DNA of 64,000 nucleotides from Branchiostoma floridae (lineage: Eukaryota > Chordata > Leptocardii > Amphioxiformes > Branchiostomatidae): positions 13,914,067 to 13,978,066 of the forward strand of contig NC_049994.1 in assembly GCF_000003815.2 (NCBI RefSeq), written 5' to 3'. How positions within the stretch are numbered: the stretch's first letter is position 1; every line of letters begins with the position of its first letter. Shown piece by piece: positions 34,700-46,885 of the stretch. The notes beneath the pieces were generated by a model. That model made no database searches. It saw only the letters and a program-made list of their open reading frames with translations, and had not been told where the DNA came from. The position numbers were made by a program, and so were the translations under genes.

Positions 34700-35945
34700 C
34701 ATGAGAACTGACGTGCACATAACGTTATTCCTGATAGATGAAATAATGAGCTGACAGTCATGCATATATGCAGCAGATTGTTTTATCGGTGTGAAACAAG
34801 CACGGGATCTCTCTTTTTAGAATAGAATAAGTAAAACGTGCAAAATCCTTAGATAGTAACACTATTTTGAACGTTGATGAGTTTAGATTAAATGTTTTAG
34901 ATGCATTATTTTCTTCAGTATTCTTCAGTATTTTCGTCATGTGTAGTCTGCTTGGAATAAAAGGGATCGGTATAAGGAATTAGGAGCTGATTGCAAGATT
35001 CTTAAAAGGCCATCAAATATCCATAAACGGATCCACTTAACTATTCCTCGATCCAGGGATTGATAATTTTGTGGTTATTACAGCTTGATCTTTTACAAAT
35101 CAATCATCGGCCAAAACGGTATGTCAAAGGTAATTTCTCGAGGATTAATTTGCAATGCCCAACAATTCGTTGCCGTTTATTTTTTGCACAAACTGAGTCA
35201 ATAATTGAAGTTTAAAAACGCGTCACATATACTCGTCTTTAAAAGGACATAAGTAAGGAACTTAAGGCTTGCCTTCTTTTTCTGCTTTTTTTGGGATGGT
35301 AAAGTCCGCTTAAGTGCCGATCTATTGCGTCAGTAAAATACTGCTGTAGCTGTCCATAGTTTGCTTTCAAATCTGATCATGACACTTACCTTGTCTTAAA
35401 GTCAGAGCTGAAATAGCTATAGAATAATCTGCATTTGAATGTAAATCAATCTTTCCTGATAACGATATTGACCTTCCGATTGTATTTTTGTTTGCTATTC
35501 ACCCTTGTGTGCTGCCCTATAGATCATTATACCCTCACCTGATATCCAACTTTTAATACAGTCGATGTATCCTTAGTACAGAACTTTTTACGTAGTACTG
35601 CGCAAAAATACCACCACGGACACGGTCATATCAGATAGATTTCTCTCAAAAGTGGAACTATCGCACGCTTTTGTCCTGTAAAAGGGCGATTTTACGATTT
35701 TTGCCCATCCTGATTGCTTATCTATCCACTCCAGGCATTTGACATCCCATTTACTTAATGGGCAAAAGATTTACCGCGTCCCAGAAAGATGCATGAGGAT
35801 CGTTTTCCGTCCTTAGCATTAAGAAATGACAGATCATCTCCTCTCCACCTATTTCGACCCCGATTTTCAATATCCGTCCTCCGCGGATTTTCCCTAAATG
35901 CATGCAATATTACAGTCCATTAGGGCTCGTTTTCCGTCATTTTTA
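34700..35945. other. Intergenic DNA, nothing recognised
   Basis: AT-rich with many stops in all frames. No exon pair or repeat border is convincing. Confidence 0.5.
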
Positions 35946-36325
35946 GGCCACACCAATTTTAGTTGTTGTTTCCCAACCCTATTTTTTTCCGATTTGAAAA
36001 AAGAAACAAAAACCTTTAAAATTGATGGCCACACTTTGCGTTGACAAAATTTCACTGCCTCTCCTTTTTCAAATTAACTATGGGCCTCAAATTCCAGTAG
36101 CTGTATGTGCCTATTTTGGACGGTACATTTATCATTTTTTATTTAAACTTTGGGCTTTGCTACCAGGGACCCCCTTAATGTTGAGAGTTTAGGTTTTTCT
36201 GTCCGATCTCTCCTACCCCGACTTTTTGAAAAGTTTTTTTTTTTTTTTTTCGACCGACCAACCGACCCAATTATTTTCTGAAAAAACAAACAAACACGAG
36301 AAACAACAAAAAATTTGGTGTGGCC
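35946..36325. mobile_element. Harbinger-like MITE, GGCCACACCAA ends, TTA target duplication
   Basis: GGCCACACCAATTTTAGTTG on the left is matched by the complement of TTTGGTGTGGCC on the right. The similarity continues through TTGTTGTTTC. TTA flanks both sides (35943-35945 and 36326-36328). 380 bp. Confidence 0.8.
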
Positions 36326-36370
36326 TTACCTCGATGAGTCCACTGATGGCGCGGCCTCCATGGAAGTTAT

Positions 36371-36568
36371 GTACTGTAAATGCAGAAACTTTCGCGATGG
36401 TTTTAATGTTCGCGGTTTTCGCGATGGCCCCTTAACCACGAACTTAAAACCACCGCGAACATTTGTCCATGGTAGTGAGAGACTACAGTGTATGGTGCTA
36501 CCGCGAACTTAAAACCACCGCGAAAAGTCCCTTTTCACGTTACCTCGAAATTACATGTATTTACAGTA
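36371..36568. mobile_element. Palindromic MITE, TACTGTAAATGCA ends
   Basis: The ends are TACTGTAAATGCAGAAAC and the complement of TGTATTTACAGTA. The inside has four GCGA-rich blocks (ACTTTCGCGATGGTTTTAA / CGCGAACTTAAAACCACCGCG) in alternating orientation. This repeat type is widespread in marine invertebrate genomes. Confidence 0.75.
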
Positions 36569-37407
36569 TGTGACAACTCCGTTGCCATGAAGAGGGCGTA
36601 CTTGTGATAAATGACATGAAAATGGAAGCAGCTGTTATCTGTCGCGCAGATCGACTGTAGGGTGTGACACAGCACTGATAAACGACGCTGTCTGACACTC
36701 AGGGGTTACGGGTGGGGGAAACTTCGACAGACTCACTTTATAATAACCTATACTGTCATGTTAGACAGGATCTAAAAGTTGGCCCAAGTTAGATTTTTAT
36801 ATTCTCCCTTGTTTTTGCAGCGTGATATCTTTTGTTCATTCTTTTCCTTCATCATTTATGACCTGATATTGTTTCTGTCCATGTATATTGTGATGCAGAT
36901 ACAGTCATTCCTGCATCATTACCAGGAGTGACTTATCCTTTATTCCTGTGGTGTTCTTTAATTTTGTTGTACTTTTGTGTGGAAAAAATACATTTATGAT
37001 GTCTGTAATATCACGCCAAAATCCGGACCTAATGTGTCCGTAACGCATACATTACTTGCGATGATCAAGTCTGTATCTTAGTGTTATAATTTACCTTTTC
37101 TGTACCATATCCTTATGAAAGTACCACTGTATAGTTCTGTAGAGTTCAATAATATGGCTACTAAACGCAAATTGTCCGATAATCTGATTGACCTTATAGA
37201 ATTTTTCATTTAAAAATATTATACCAAGGATTACAATGCATGGACATCCTATTCAGATCGATCTTAAACACCTGGGGCACAATTGACACATTTTACCAAA
37301 CTTGATTAATGAAGACCTTCATTGCGCTTTTAAATGAATGGCAAAATATATTTTATTTACATATGAATGAATGAAGACCTTTGTCGTATGTTTGTTGTGA
37401 CCAGTGT

Positions 37408-37525
37408 CACTGACGAAAGACAACGGATGTTGTCTGAAACATCTGACCGTTTCCAAACTCATATTCAGTTGCTTGAGTAACGGCTTTTGGGCGTTTCTTA
37501 TTACCTGGATGTCTAACCTTCATCG
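37408..37525 (+). mobile_element. Second copy of the retroelement tail seen at 9474-9606
   Basis: It shares GTCACTGACGAA, CATCTGACCGTTTCCAAA, CAGTTGCTTGAGTAAC and TTATTACCTGGATGTCTAACC. Confidence 0.65.
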
Positions 37526-38537
37526 GTGGACCTTTGTTGTACTTTTCTGCACAGTTTGGCGCAGTACAGAACATCAACACTCATGGAAATGCAAGAGACT
37601 GAAAGATTTTGATGAAGTCTTTAAACACTGATTCAAATAAACCCGTTGTTTTTCAAATGATGCCATAGAAAAGGGTAGAATAAGTTGCATAATATTCCAA
37701 CTTTATAAGAATTACGATAATCAGTGACTATGCAATGTACATCAGCGAAATTAATGATATTAGCCCCTGAATTGACTTAACTTATGGGATTACAAAAAAG
37801 CTATTTTCTTGGGTACTGGAGTGTTCTATTGGATTAGTAAGATCTTGTCCTGTGTCCATGTTATCGACTTAGTGAGTATTCAGTATTTCTAATGTGTGGT
37901 CCTATATTTACATCTAAATATTCCCTTTGTTTTCTTCCGTCTTGAGCGTCTTTATTTCTTTGTACTATTTTTTTATCCACCGGAGTGCGTCACTAACGAG
38001 AGTGCACTGGACATTTCAAGTATTTGTCGGCTGTGCTGCAGAAGAGACGATCTATGCATACGGTTTGCTAAAACTCTCGATGACTCTACCAATTCAGCAA
38101 TCGGCTTCCATCTAGACGGGGAGATGATCATAATGGGACACTAAGAAACAACGACAAATTGTCTCAGTTCCAATGAGATGTAGAACTGCTCGTTTTACAA
38201 ACAGCGCCTTGCCTCACTGTATGACTCGGCTCCTGAACGAGGACGTGTAATTTGTAACTTTTGCAGTTTTATAGTGTCATTACTTTTTCACTCACGAAGC
38301 AAATATTTTAAAGAACTTGGTGTTATTTGTCACTAGAACGTTTTTAATGAAGTCAAGCTGTAAAGAAACAATTCAGCCATTTAATGTCAATAAACCATTC
38401 TCTCTTCCTTGTATATCAAAGTTACCATTTTGAACATCTTAAAAGCAATATTACAACTTTACATTCCAGCTACTCATGGCAAGCATAAGATATGTGCTTA
38501 TGCAGAAGTATACAAGTATGTCAATGATACATGTTTA

Positions 38538-39237
38538 TGTCTAGTGCGACAATTATTGGAACAACCACTCCGAAAAACATCTATCCCAGTTTCTGTTGCT
38601 GCGATGGATTCTTTCCGGAATACTTGCTGTACTTGTACCTAGATTCTTTAGCTCATAATATGTTTTTATAATGTAGCCTCCATAAGTAAGGGAATATCCC
38701 CAAATGTTGACTAAATTGCACGTCAATGATACATGTTTATTCAGAATTTTATAGAGGCTAATCTCTCATGTATCATTCCGTACATTTCCATGTCTTAACC
38801 ATGTGGGAAGATAGGATTAGCTACCAAAGGAATGTTCATCTTATTTCTAATTTTCCCCGGCGCTGGGTTGTCTGATTTCATCAGTGATATCCTATTATTG
38901 ATGACCCACAGACCTTAATACACGGGCCCGCTGAATCTTATCTCTTATTCCATCAAATCTTGTTAACGAAGACCTACATCTCCCGCCAAATTACATTGGT
39001 CATCGGTTTCCCCTATTTGTGTCCGTCCGATGCGACAATGAGATTTCCATTGACTAGGGCTTATCTGTGTGAGGTCGATGGTATCGTTGGTCTTATGGCT
39101 CTTTTAGAGTAAAAGTTTTACAACATATTTCAACATGTATTCCGGAAAGAATCCGCTTATACGGATACGTCGCTGCAACAGAAACTGGGATAGATGTTTT
39201 CCGGATCCGTTTTTCCTATAATTGTTGTATTAGACAG
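38538..39237. mobile_element. Element with about 100-bp terminal inverted repeats and 500-bp centre
   Basis: The left arm 38538-38635 and right arm about 39136-39237 are inverted copies (ACATCTATCCCAGTTTCTGT, GATTCTTTCCGGAATAC). No coding capacity was seen in the centre and the class is unknown. Confidence 0.65.
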
Positions 39238-39509
39238 TCTGTTACGAAAGGCTCTTTTAGCAAGTCCTATTTTGGATATCGGGCCGGCCATGCAAACGAT
39301 GTTACGTAAAGTGTAAGAACTGAAAAGATAAGTTTTCGTCATGTACGTATAAGACAAGAATTCCTAGTAATTTTCGGTGTGCTCTTACATTCTAGGGACT
39401 TATCAAACGTTGAGAACTATGATGCCATGTGATTTTATCCCATTTCGACCATGAAACTGGAAACATCCAATACACATACATCAATACCAAGATACCCATG
39501 TAATATCAT

Positions 39510-39749
39510 GACAGAATATATCAAGAAGTCCTGCTTCGACGAAGTGAGTGATATGTGAGTGAGGAAACTGTAATGATTGGCATAGATGAGGAAGTTATGC
39601 CTTCTTTCAAGTGAAGTGGTTGACAGAATATATCAAGAAGTCCTGCTTCGACTAAGTGAGTGATATGTGAGTGAGGAAACTATTGACATAACTGAGGAAG
39701 TTATGCCTTCTTCCAAGTGAAGTGGCTGACAGAATATATCAAGAAGTCC
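39510..39749 (+). repeat. Tandem repeat of about 105-115 bp, 2.2 copies
   Basis: GACAGAATATATCAAGAAGT followed by CCTGCTTCGACGAAGTGAGT recurs at about 39511, 39623 and 39728. The third copy is cut short. Confidence 0.85.
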
Positions 39750-39829
39750 CTTATCTAGTTCTCCTAACCGTGACTCTTTCCTGTCTTATCGTTATCTTCC
39801 AACCTGTTTCCACCTGCCCCTGCTGATAG

Positions 39830-39955
39830 ATACCAGAGCCCGTCTGTGGTGCCGCTGCCTGGAGGTCCGGGATGAACCAGGTCATCTCACAAGATCCTCC
39901 TGATCATCAGCCTGAAGCCGCCATCTCCATACCACCTCCTGCAACTCACTCCAAG
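39830..39955 (+). CDS. Candidate exon of an unrecognised gene, partly duplicated
   Basis: 126 nt after a long pyrimidine tract ending CTGATAG, with donor CCAAG|gtcagt, phase 0 to 0. The frame reads IPEPVCGAAAWRSGMNQVIS then QDPPDHQPEAAISIPPPATH and SK. An internal ATG (39872) could be a start. Its 3' end and donor are copied 189 bp downstream. No family is recognised. Confidence 0.4.
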
Positions 39956-40312
39956 GTCAGTTCGTCCTTCTGTGTTATGCAAGCAACCTGTATGGTTATG
40001 GAACAAGTGGCTGCTTCCCTTGATGGGTACAATTGTTCAAGTCAAATGTGAACAAACACCTGGCATCACAACTCAGTACAGTTTTGTGACTCTTAGAGCC
40101 TTGTTTACTGGTATCTCCATACCACCTCCTGCAACTTACTGCAAGGTCAGTTCGTCCTTCTGCGTTATGCAAGCAATCTGTATGGTTATGGAACAAGCTT
40201 CCTCGTGGCTGCTTCCCTTGATGGGTACAATTTTTCAAGTCAAATCTGAACAAACATCTGGCATCACAACTCAGTACATTTTTGTGACTCTTAGAGCCTT
40301 GTTTTCTGGTGA
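39924..40312 (+). repeat. Two-copy tandem duplication of about 189 bp
   Basis: ATCTCCATACCACCTCCTGC and about 180 bp after it are repeated starting at 40112, with few changes. The unit begins inside the candidate exon 39830-39955, so the exon end and donor are duplicated. Confidence 0.9.
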
Positions 40313-40399
40313 GTCTGAAGTATATTTTTCAAAAAAAGTGTCTTGCAGCACCCATGTCGTGTACACTCAAATCTTGCTGATGTTATCACTGAGTGGACG

Positions 40400-42030
40400 T
40401 GAGTAAATGCTATGGCAGACAGGTAGTTACTATAGACAGAATTCTTGGTGCTTAGTTCAATGTGAAAATGATCTAAAGGATCACCGGAAAACAGGTAACA
40501 ATACCCCTGTTACCCATATAGAGAAGTTGATACTACTAATAATTTTCATGTTTTAGAAAATGTAGTTCATGCCTTACAATGTTGCTTTTTGTTTGTTTCA
40601 AACTGACTGAATTGTAATTTTCTGAATGGTAATTGTATTTCCATACTTTATATTTATGAACCCACGAAGCGTACCAAAAGCCTCCCGTCGGCTATGCTCA
40701 GTTGGAAACCATTACCACACACTGTGTTCTACAAGTCATGTTGAGAAAAAGGTCCCATTACATATTTACAGCCTCTATCAAATTCGTTTTAAAATCCGAC
40801 CTTACAATATGCTACACTCATCGGTAAGCAGATTATAAACCAGCCAATCAGAGTCAGGTTAATAACTTGGACCCTTTCTTGGGCACACTTTCTAATGGTG
40901 TCGATGACACCGCGCTAAGCAGCCAGCCGTTTCCATGTATATTTCATCGTGTACATCTCGTCATGTATATTTTATGTTCCTCTTTGTGCGCGTTTCTTGG
41001 TGATGTATTTCCCATGACGAAGTCAGCCAGGTGGTAGTGTAGTTAAGCTCAGCAAGCGTCACATTTTCATATTTCATTTAACGCACAGGTTGTTAAGAAA
41101 TTACAACGAATGCGTGCGTCATGTTTCAGACGTCATCCTGACTCAAAGATGTATCAAATGACTCGAATGTGTAAAGATTATCTCCAGGCGTATAACCAAT
41201 CATTGATAATACATTGAACAGGTTTGCATAGCTGAAACTATATTGAAACAGTTTTGTGGACTTTTTTTTGATGACAGTTATAGTTGTGTTTTTGTGGTTT
41301 TCCTATGTATTGGTGGAAGATACAGCTCTTACTTGAATGTTCATCGAAACATGCGTTTATCTAATTCAGAGTTAAAGCTTTGTAATTAAACAAAGGGGTT
41401 GCTCATCGAATTTCAGACTTTATATCTTATGCTACAGCTTTTCTTAGTATTCAAATGCCCAGTCGACGTCAATTAGGTGAGCATAACGGTCAAGCAAATG
41501 ACGTCAGCAATTGCTCAAAAGTCCCAGGAAGTTTGTACTGACCGCCGTCTCTGCTTATGTTGAGAACAAATCGTCCTCTCATTGTACTGCCAATCTTCGA
41601 ATCTCCCTTGATTTTGTAAATTTACTATCAGTATTTGAATCAATTAAACTTTTCTCTTTCATAAGGTGTGCATGTATACACCTTTCAGTCAAATTGTAGA
41701 TCTGGGAATAGTTACAATTCAGAGTAAGTAATGGAGAAAAAAGGAATAATGCTAGGTAATTTTTTAAATGTTTAAAACCTTTATCAATATGATCGAGTTT
41801 TATTTGCCCATTCTTAGACGTGCTAGTTTTCTGTGACTGAAGCAAAAGTAAGAAAACTATGTCGGTTAAAACACTTTCATCGAAAACACTTGCCACAGAG
41901 GTCGAAGAACTTTGCAAATTGCAAAGTTGACATTGACAGAAACGCTCGAAAGTCAAACGCTCTCTTATAATCAGTGGAAGCGCCGGAGCAGGAGTGTGTG
42001 ACAAATAGCGGAACAGCCTCCCGCTGTGCG
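40400..42030. other. Intergenic or intronic DNA, nothing recognised
   Basis: No supportable exon. A perfect CRE-like TGACGTCA (41499-41506) is the only motif noted, and it stands alone. Confidence 0.4.
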
Positions 42031-42620
42031 TCTGAGGTGTGCTTCCTCATTAATCTTCTCCACGAAAGAAGCTCTACACGATTACAAATGATACAGTCGA
42101 TCATACGATCATCTACCTTTAACTTTACATGTAAAAGTTTTATAGAGTACAGCGGTATCTCCATATGCGCAAACTGGAGCAGTATAATTCTTAGGAACAA
42201 ATCTCCTTGCTCCATACGCGTGTTCTGCCAACCTGATGAACTATTCGCGGGTTAGAAATTTATTTTATCAGGAGCGTTGAATATTCTGATCTCCCTGATT
42301 TTAGACGGCAAATTCTGGTTGGATCTAGACATTCACTAGAGATGTTTCTAAATAGAAAAAAAATACATTTCTAATTTATACAGATTTTTAAGAATTGAGG
42401 TGTACTTGCTCATTAATCTTTTCCACGGAAGAAGCTCTACACGATTACAAATGATACAGTCGATCATACGGTCATCTACCTTTAACTTTACATGTAAAAG
42501 ATTTATAGAGTGCGGTGGTATCTGCATGCACAAGCAAGCAAGAGTAGTAATGATATTTCTTAGGAAAAAAAATCTTTGCTCCGTGTTCTGACAATCCCAT
42601 AAAACTATGCGCGGATCTAA
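42030..42620 (+). repeat. Two-copy tandem duplication of about 365 bp
   Basis: AAGCTCTACACGATTACAAA, TGATACAGTCGATCATACG and CTTTAACTTTACATGTAAAAG occur at about 42068-42140 and 42430-42502 with matching flanks. A more diverged partial third copy follows to about 42840. Confidence 0.85.
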
Positions 42621-43689
42621 ATGTTAGACTTTTTTCTATCATTAGGTTTGAATGGACGCATGCATTTGGTTCCCGCTTTCACTGATTTTACATAGCACCA
42701 AATGTTTGCTATAATGCAAAACAATTTTACACAACGGCAAACTTTCGATAAGTTTAGACATTAAGTACAGATATTTGTAAATAAAAATAGAATGTATTCC
42801 TAATATATACAAATTATTAAGCATTGAAATATCGACAACACTGAACACGTTTGCTAATGTACTTTGCTACATTGACAAACACGTGCTGTAGACAGGATTA
42901 GCATGAATGCGAAGAAAATCTTAACCTGTTCTAAAAAAGGAGAGAAAATGCCCTATTTTGCAATAAGACTACCTTCAATGTAGTGTCGTCTACGCTTTTT
43001 TTCACGACATGCATGTAGAGTCGGATACATTTTGCCCTAAGATCACCATCGTTTTAAGTTGCGAGTTGTGCGTCAATCTTATCCGAGAGGCACAATGTTC
43101 TCTCCACTTAAGTCGAACATCCCCGTACAAAATCGCTCCATAATCGCTGCTGTGCGTAGGTTAAGGCCAGTTTGACTCCTTCAAAAGAGCACTTGCCTAT
43201 TCCAGCACCGTCGGCGCACAATACATCGCAATCATGCAACTTTACACCAAATTGGAGCACTTTTGAAGCTAGTTATTTGGAGTTCATCGCTGTTGAGAGG
43301 ATCACCATAGAAGTGATGTTGAATGAGTAATGACCTCACTCCAGCTGGATTACAGAACTAACGCCATTGAGGTCTCTTCAGGCAGAAGAGCTGCTTCATT
43401 TATGTAAACGATGTTGCTTCATGACTTGTCGCCTTTTGTAGATTTCGTGTGCGTTTTTGAGTGATATCAAAACATGTTTCTACTCCTTTGAGTTGTTAGC
43501 ATTACATGACAGCAACCATTTTTTTCTGAATTTTGTTTGAATGTATTTCAGTACATCGGTATGCACTGATACAAAATATTCGAAGGAATATTCGTTTAGT
43601 GATGCAAGACTTGTAACGAACTTACAATCCTGAAGTTACAACTTATTTGAAGACCAAGACAACAAAATAAAGTAAAGTATAGTCAATGC

Positions 43690-45080
43690 AAGACGCGTTT
43701 CTGGTAAGTCCATCAAAAAAAGCAAGTACTTCCAATGATCTTTTTTACCTACCAGTGAATTGACCAGGCAACTTAGCTAATTAAGATTCCATTATTTTTT
43801 CCAAATTTCTTTCTTGATCGTCCAAGCAAAGTTCCGATACTAGTTTCTTTGTTGTTGTTGTTCTTATTTATCGTCTATTATTTCGTGGTCTCTTGGGTAT
43901 CACTTGACTTGTTTCAGTTTCGAGTCAATTGTCTCTCTAGGTATTTAGCTCAATGCCAATCCTTGTGCAATCTGGTTCTATAACAACAGTTACCCTTCAG
44001 TATGGTTGTCCAACACGATTCTAATCAATTATTGTACTTTGAATTAGTCAAGTTTGAGTGTAAAAAGTCATCGTTTTTACTTTGTTCTTTTTTGTCACGC
44101 CTTGTAATAAGGACGAACTGGGAGGGGGGTACTTGTGTTGCCCACGAGAACCCTACCGAATAAAACATTGAACAATGCAAAATTCAAGTAGCGTCCATGG
44201 AACCCGTGGAAACGCTCTAACTACTACTGTGTCGAGAGGCGTTGATGGAAGTTTCAAGCCACTGACAAAGGTACGCTGGCAACGTGCAATTTGACTGGTC
44301 TGAATTCTCAGGACGCGTCCATCCAAAAGAAACAAGTACTTCCAATACTCTATTTCATTTACCAGTGTAGCAACTTTATAGCAAACTAAAAGTCCATTGG
44401 TCTTTCCACAGTTCTTTTTGGCTCATCCAAGCAAACTCTCCATACTAGTTTGTTGTTGTTGTTGTTGCTGTCCTTGTTTATCGTCTATTATTTCGTGGTC
44501 TCACTTGGCTTGCTTCAGTTTTGAATCAGTTGTCTCTCCAGGTATTAAGCTCACTGCAAAATTCAAGTAGCGTCCGTGAATCCTGCTCTAACTACTACTG
44601 TGTCTAGAGGAGCCGATGGAAGTTTCCAGCCCCTGACAAAGGTGCGCTGGCAACGTGCAATTTGACTGGTCTGAATTCTCAGGACGCGTTTCTGAATGCG
44701 TCCATCCAAAAGAAGCAAGTACTTCCAATACTCTATTTCATTTATCAGTGTAGCAACTTTATAGTCCATTGGTCTTTCCACATTTCTATCTTGATCATCG
44801 AAGCAAACTCTCCAGACTAGTTACTGTGTTGTTGTTGTTGTTGTTGCTGTCCTTGTTTATCGTCTATAATTTCGTGGTCTATTGGGTGTCACTTTCTTCA
44901 GTTTCGAGTCAATTGTCTCTCCGTGTATTAAGCTCACTGCCAATTCAAAACTCAAGTAGCGTCCATGGAACCCGTGGAAACGCTCTAACTACTACTGTGT
45001 CTAGAGGAGCTGATGGAAGTTTCCAGCCAGTGACAAAGGTACGCTGGCAACGTGCAATTTTACTGGTCTGAATTCTCCGC
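43690..45080 (+). repeat. Satellite-like tandem array, about 385-bp unit, 3.5 copies
   Basis: The phrases GACGCGTTTCTG, AAGCAAGTACTTCCAAT, TTGTTTATCGTCTATTATTT, AAATTCAAGTAGCGTCC and GGTACGCTGGCAACGTGCAA recur in order. Unit marks (AATTCAAGTAGCGTCC) lie at about 44180, 44560 and 44952. Each unit has a GTT trinucleotide run (43850, 44450, 44830). Confidence 0.88.
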
Positions 45081-45366
45081 CTCGAGCCATTACTGTGTGA
45101 CGCAGAGCAGCGTTTAATCCCCAGTGACTGATTACAGTCCCTCCCCGCGGAAGTCGGCAGTACTAACTACAAACCATTTTGCGCGGGGAAATCACTCAGT
45201 GGGGGATCAGGAGCAAGCGAGAGGTCGATTTTATGTCCTCTACGCATTTCTTTTATCCCTTGTGCGGGAAACTTTCGCGACAGGCAGAGCATATAGAGAC
45301 GGTTAGGTAACAGTGATTTTCGTGTAGTCCTGCTCGCTCAGGTATTGCGACCGCAATATCACTATG

Positions 45367-45471
45367 CAGCAATCCTGGGTACCATCCTATTTCTACCGGG
45401 GCTCGCTGCCCTAATTATTTTGGCAAGTGCAGGGAGCCCCGGTTGAAAAAGGATGGTATCCAGGATTGCTG
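45367..45471. repeat. Inverted repeat hairpin
   Basis: 44-bp arms (45367-45410 and about 45428-45471, CAGCAATCCTGGGTACCATC and complement) are separated by 17 bp. It is probably a small foldback element; no clear target duplication was seen. Confidence 0.75.
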
Positions 45472-45825
45472 TATTAAATTGTTTGCACCAAAGTTTTGCA
45501 TAATTGCTCGAAAAAGAAGCCAGAGATGTACATTTAGACAAATGTACACGTAAAGAATAGCCAAACTGCCAAAGTTAGTACTTTCAAACGAATTTGCCTA
45601 CTTATTACTACTGAAGTGTCATTTCCGGATAGTTAGTTAGCGGTGCTCTACTTTCAAGTGCACGGAGGACGTAGTTAGCCTCTCAAGCTCCCTCTAAATA
45701 TTCCGTTCATCTTCAAAGGCATCTTGATGGAATCCTTCACCACGCATTGCGAATAATGGCCTCTCAAGACCCAAAATCTGGACGCTTACATTAGAGCCTT
45801 GCACATTCCATGCTCGTATTGGTAA

Positions 45826-46213
45826 GACCACACCGACTTAATTTTATGGATGGCATATGCATGCTCTGGAGACGCCAGAACTAAAGCGCGCGGGCGAAGA
45901 AAGAGAAAAAAAGGCAGCAAAAAAATGCCGCTAAACCACAGGACTAAACGTCCAGGCCATTCTTTCCCGAGCTTGGCTTGTCCTATGTTCACCCCCAGTA
46001 AAACTTTAAGACACAATTGTCACTATTTCGATTATGTTTTTATTGCAGTTCTTGTTCAAAGATGGAAGAAGGGTGCATTGGTCCCTACCCTGTGCCCTTA
46101 CCCTGGAGACCAGATCCTCTGGCAGGCAGGGTGACATGTTGCTACATTTTTTCAGAACAGGCGAAAATCAATGCGCGCGCGGATGTCATCCTTAAAATTA
46201 AGTCGGTGTGGCC
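45826..46213. mobile_element. Harbinger-like MITE, GACCACACCGACTTAATTTT ends, TAA target duplication
   Basis: The left end GACCACACCGACTTAATTTT matches the complement of AAAATTAAGTCGGTGTGGCC. TAA lies at both sides (45823-45825 and 46214-46216). 388 bp. The ends share CCACACC with the element at 35946, so the two may be related families. Confidence 0.8.
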
Positions 46214-46582
46214 TAAAGATCTTCGATCTCGCTGCCCTAGAGAAGATGTAATGAAACAAACAGCATTAATGGCTCAAATGTAGAGCTACTTTAGTGGTAT
46301 CATCGGCAAGATATTGACTTTGAACCATATCTTTGCCCATCGAAGATGGAGTAGAAAGTGGAGTACTAGTATACTGTACACGTTTTCCCTGTTTCTCTAT
46401 GTGTATCTATGCCCAAAGAATATATAAAGAAAACATAAGGTTGCATGAAGAAAATGCTTCATTTCATCCATACCTCTCTGTATGTCTTTCTGGATGAAGC
46501 ATTTTTCGAAAATAAAAACAGCATTCATATATCGTAAAGGTAAGGAGCAAATAGAGCTTGTTGTACATTGTAACCCCTGCCC

Positions 46583-46796
46583 AGTGCGTAGTCCAGTGGT
46601 TAGTGGCCCTGCCCCTGAAACTAGAAGCTGTGAGTTTGATTCCGGCTGCGTTGCTCACCCGACATGCACACCGGAAAGGGTTGGAGTCCTTAGAACAGGG
46701 CGTTTAGTTGTGATCCACTGTTCATTGTGCTTGTCGAAGGAGCTGGGGGAATATAATATTACCCCGATACAATGAATCTGTAAATACTGTACATAG
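46583..46796 (+). mobile_element. tRNA-derived SINE
   Basis: An A-box-like region (AGTCCAGTGGTTAGTGGC) and B-box-like GTGAGTTTGATTCCGGC start the element. A body with GGGTTGGAGTCCTTAGAACA and an end near ATGAATCTGTAAATACTGTAC follow. Confidence 0.7.
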
Positions 46797-46885
46797 CGTC
46801 TGTCCTCTCTGTCACGACCAGTGGAAGAATAGCTCTTCAATGAGCTAAAAACTTGATCGAGATCACTTCTCTTCTGTTTGTAATA

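Noticed and set aside
36226..36512. Short plus-strand ORFs
   Set aside because: They span the end of one MITE and a palindromic MITE; the peptide follows the repeat sequence.
41499..41506. Isolated TGACGTCA as a promoter element
   Set aside because: No exon or start site lies nearby, and an 8-mer is expected by chance in a window of this size.
43690..45080. CRISPR-like array
   Set aside because: Units are about 385 bp and homologous along their whole length, without short repeats and unique spacers, and the DNA is plainly eukaryotic.
45850..46283. Two overlapping plus-strand ORFs of 94 and 88 codons
   Set aside because: They lie within a MITE with TAA duplications and do not resemble a transposase.
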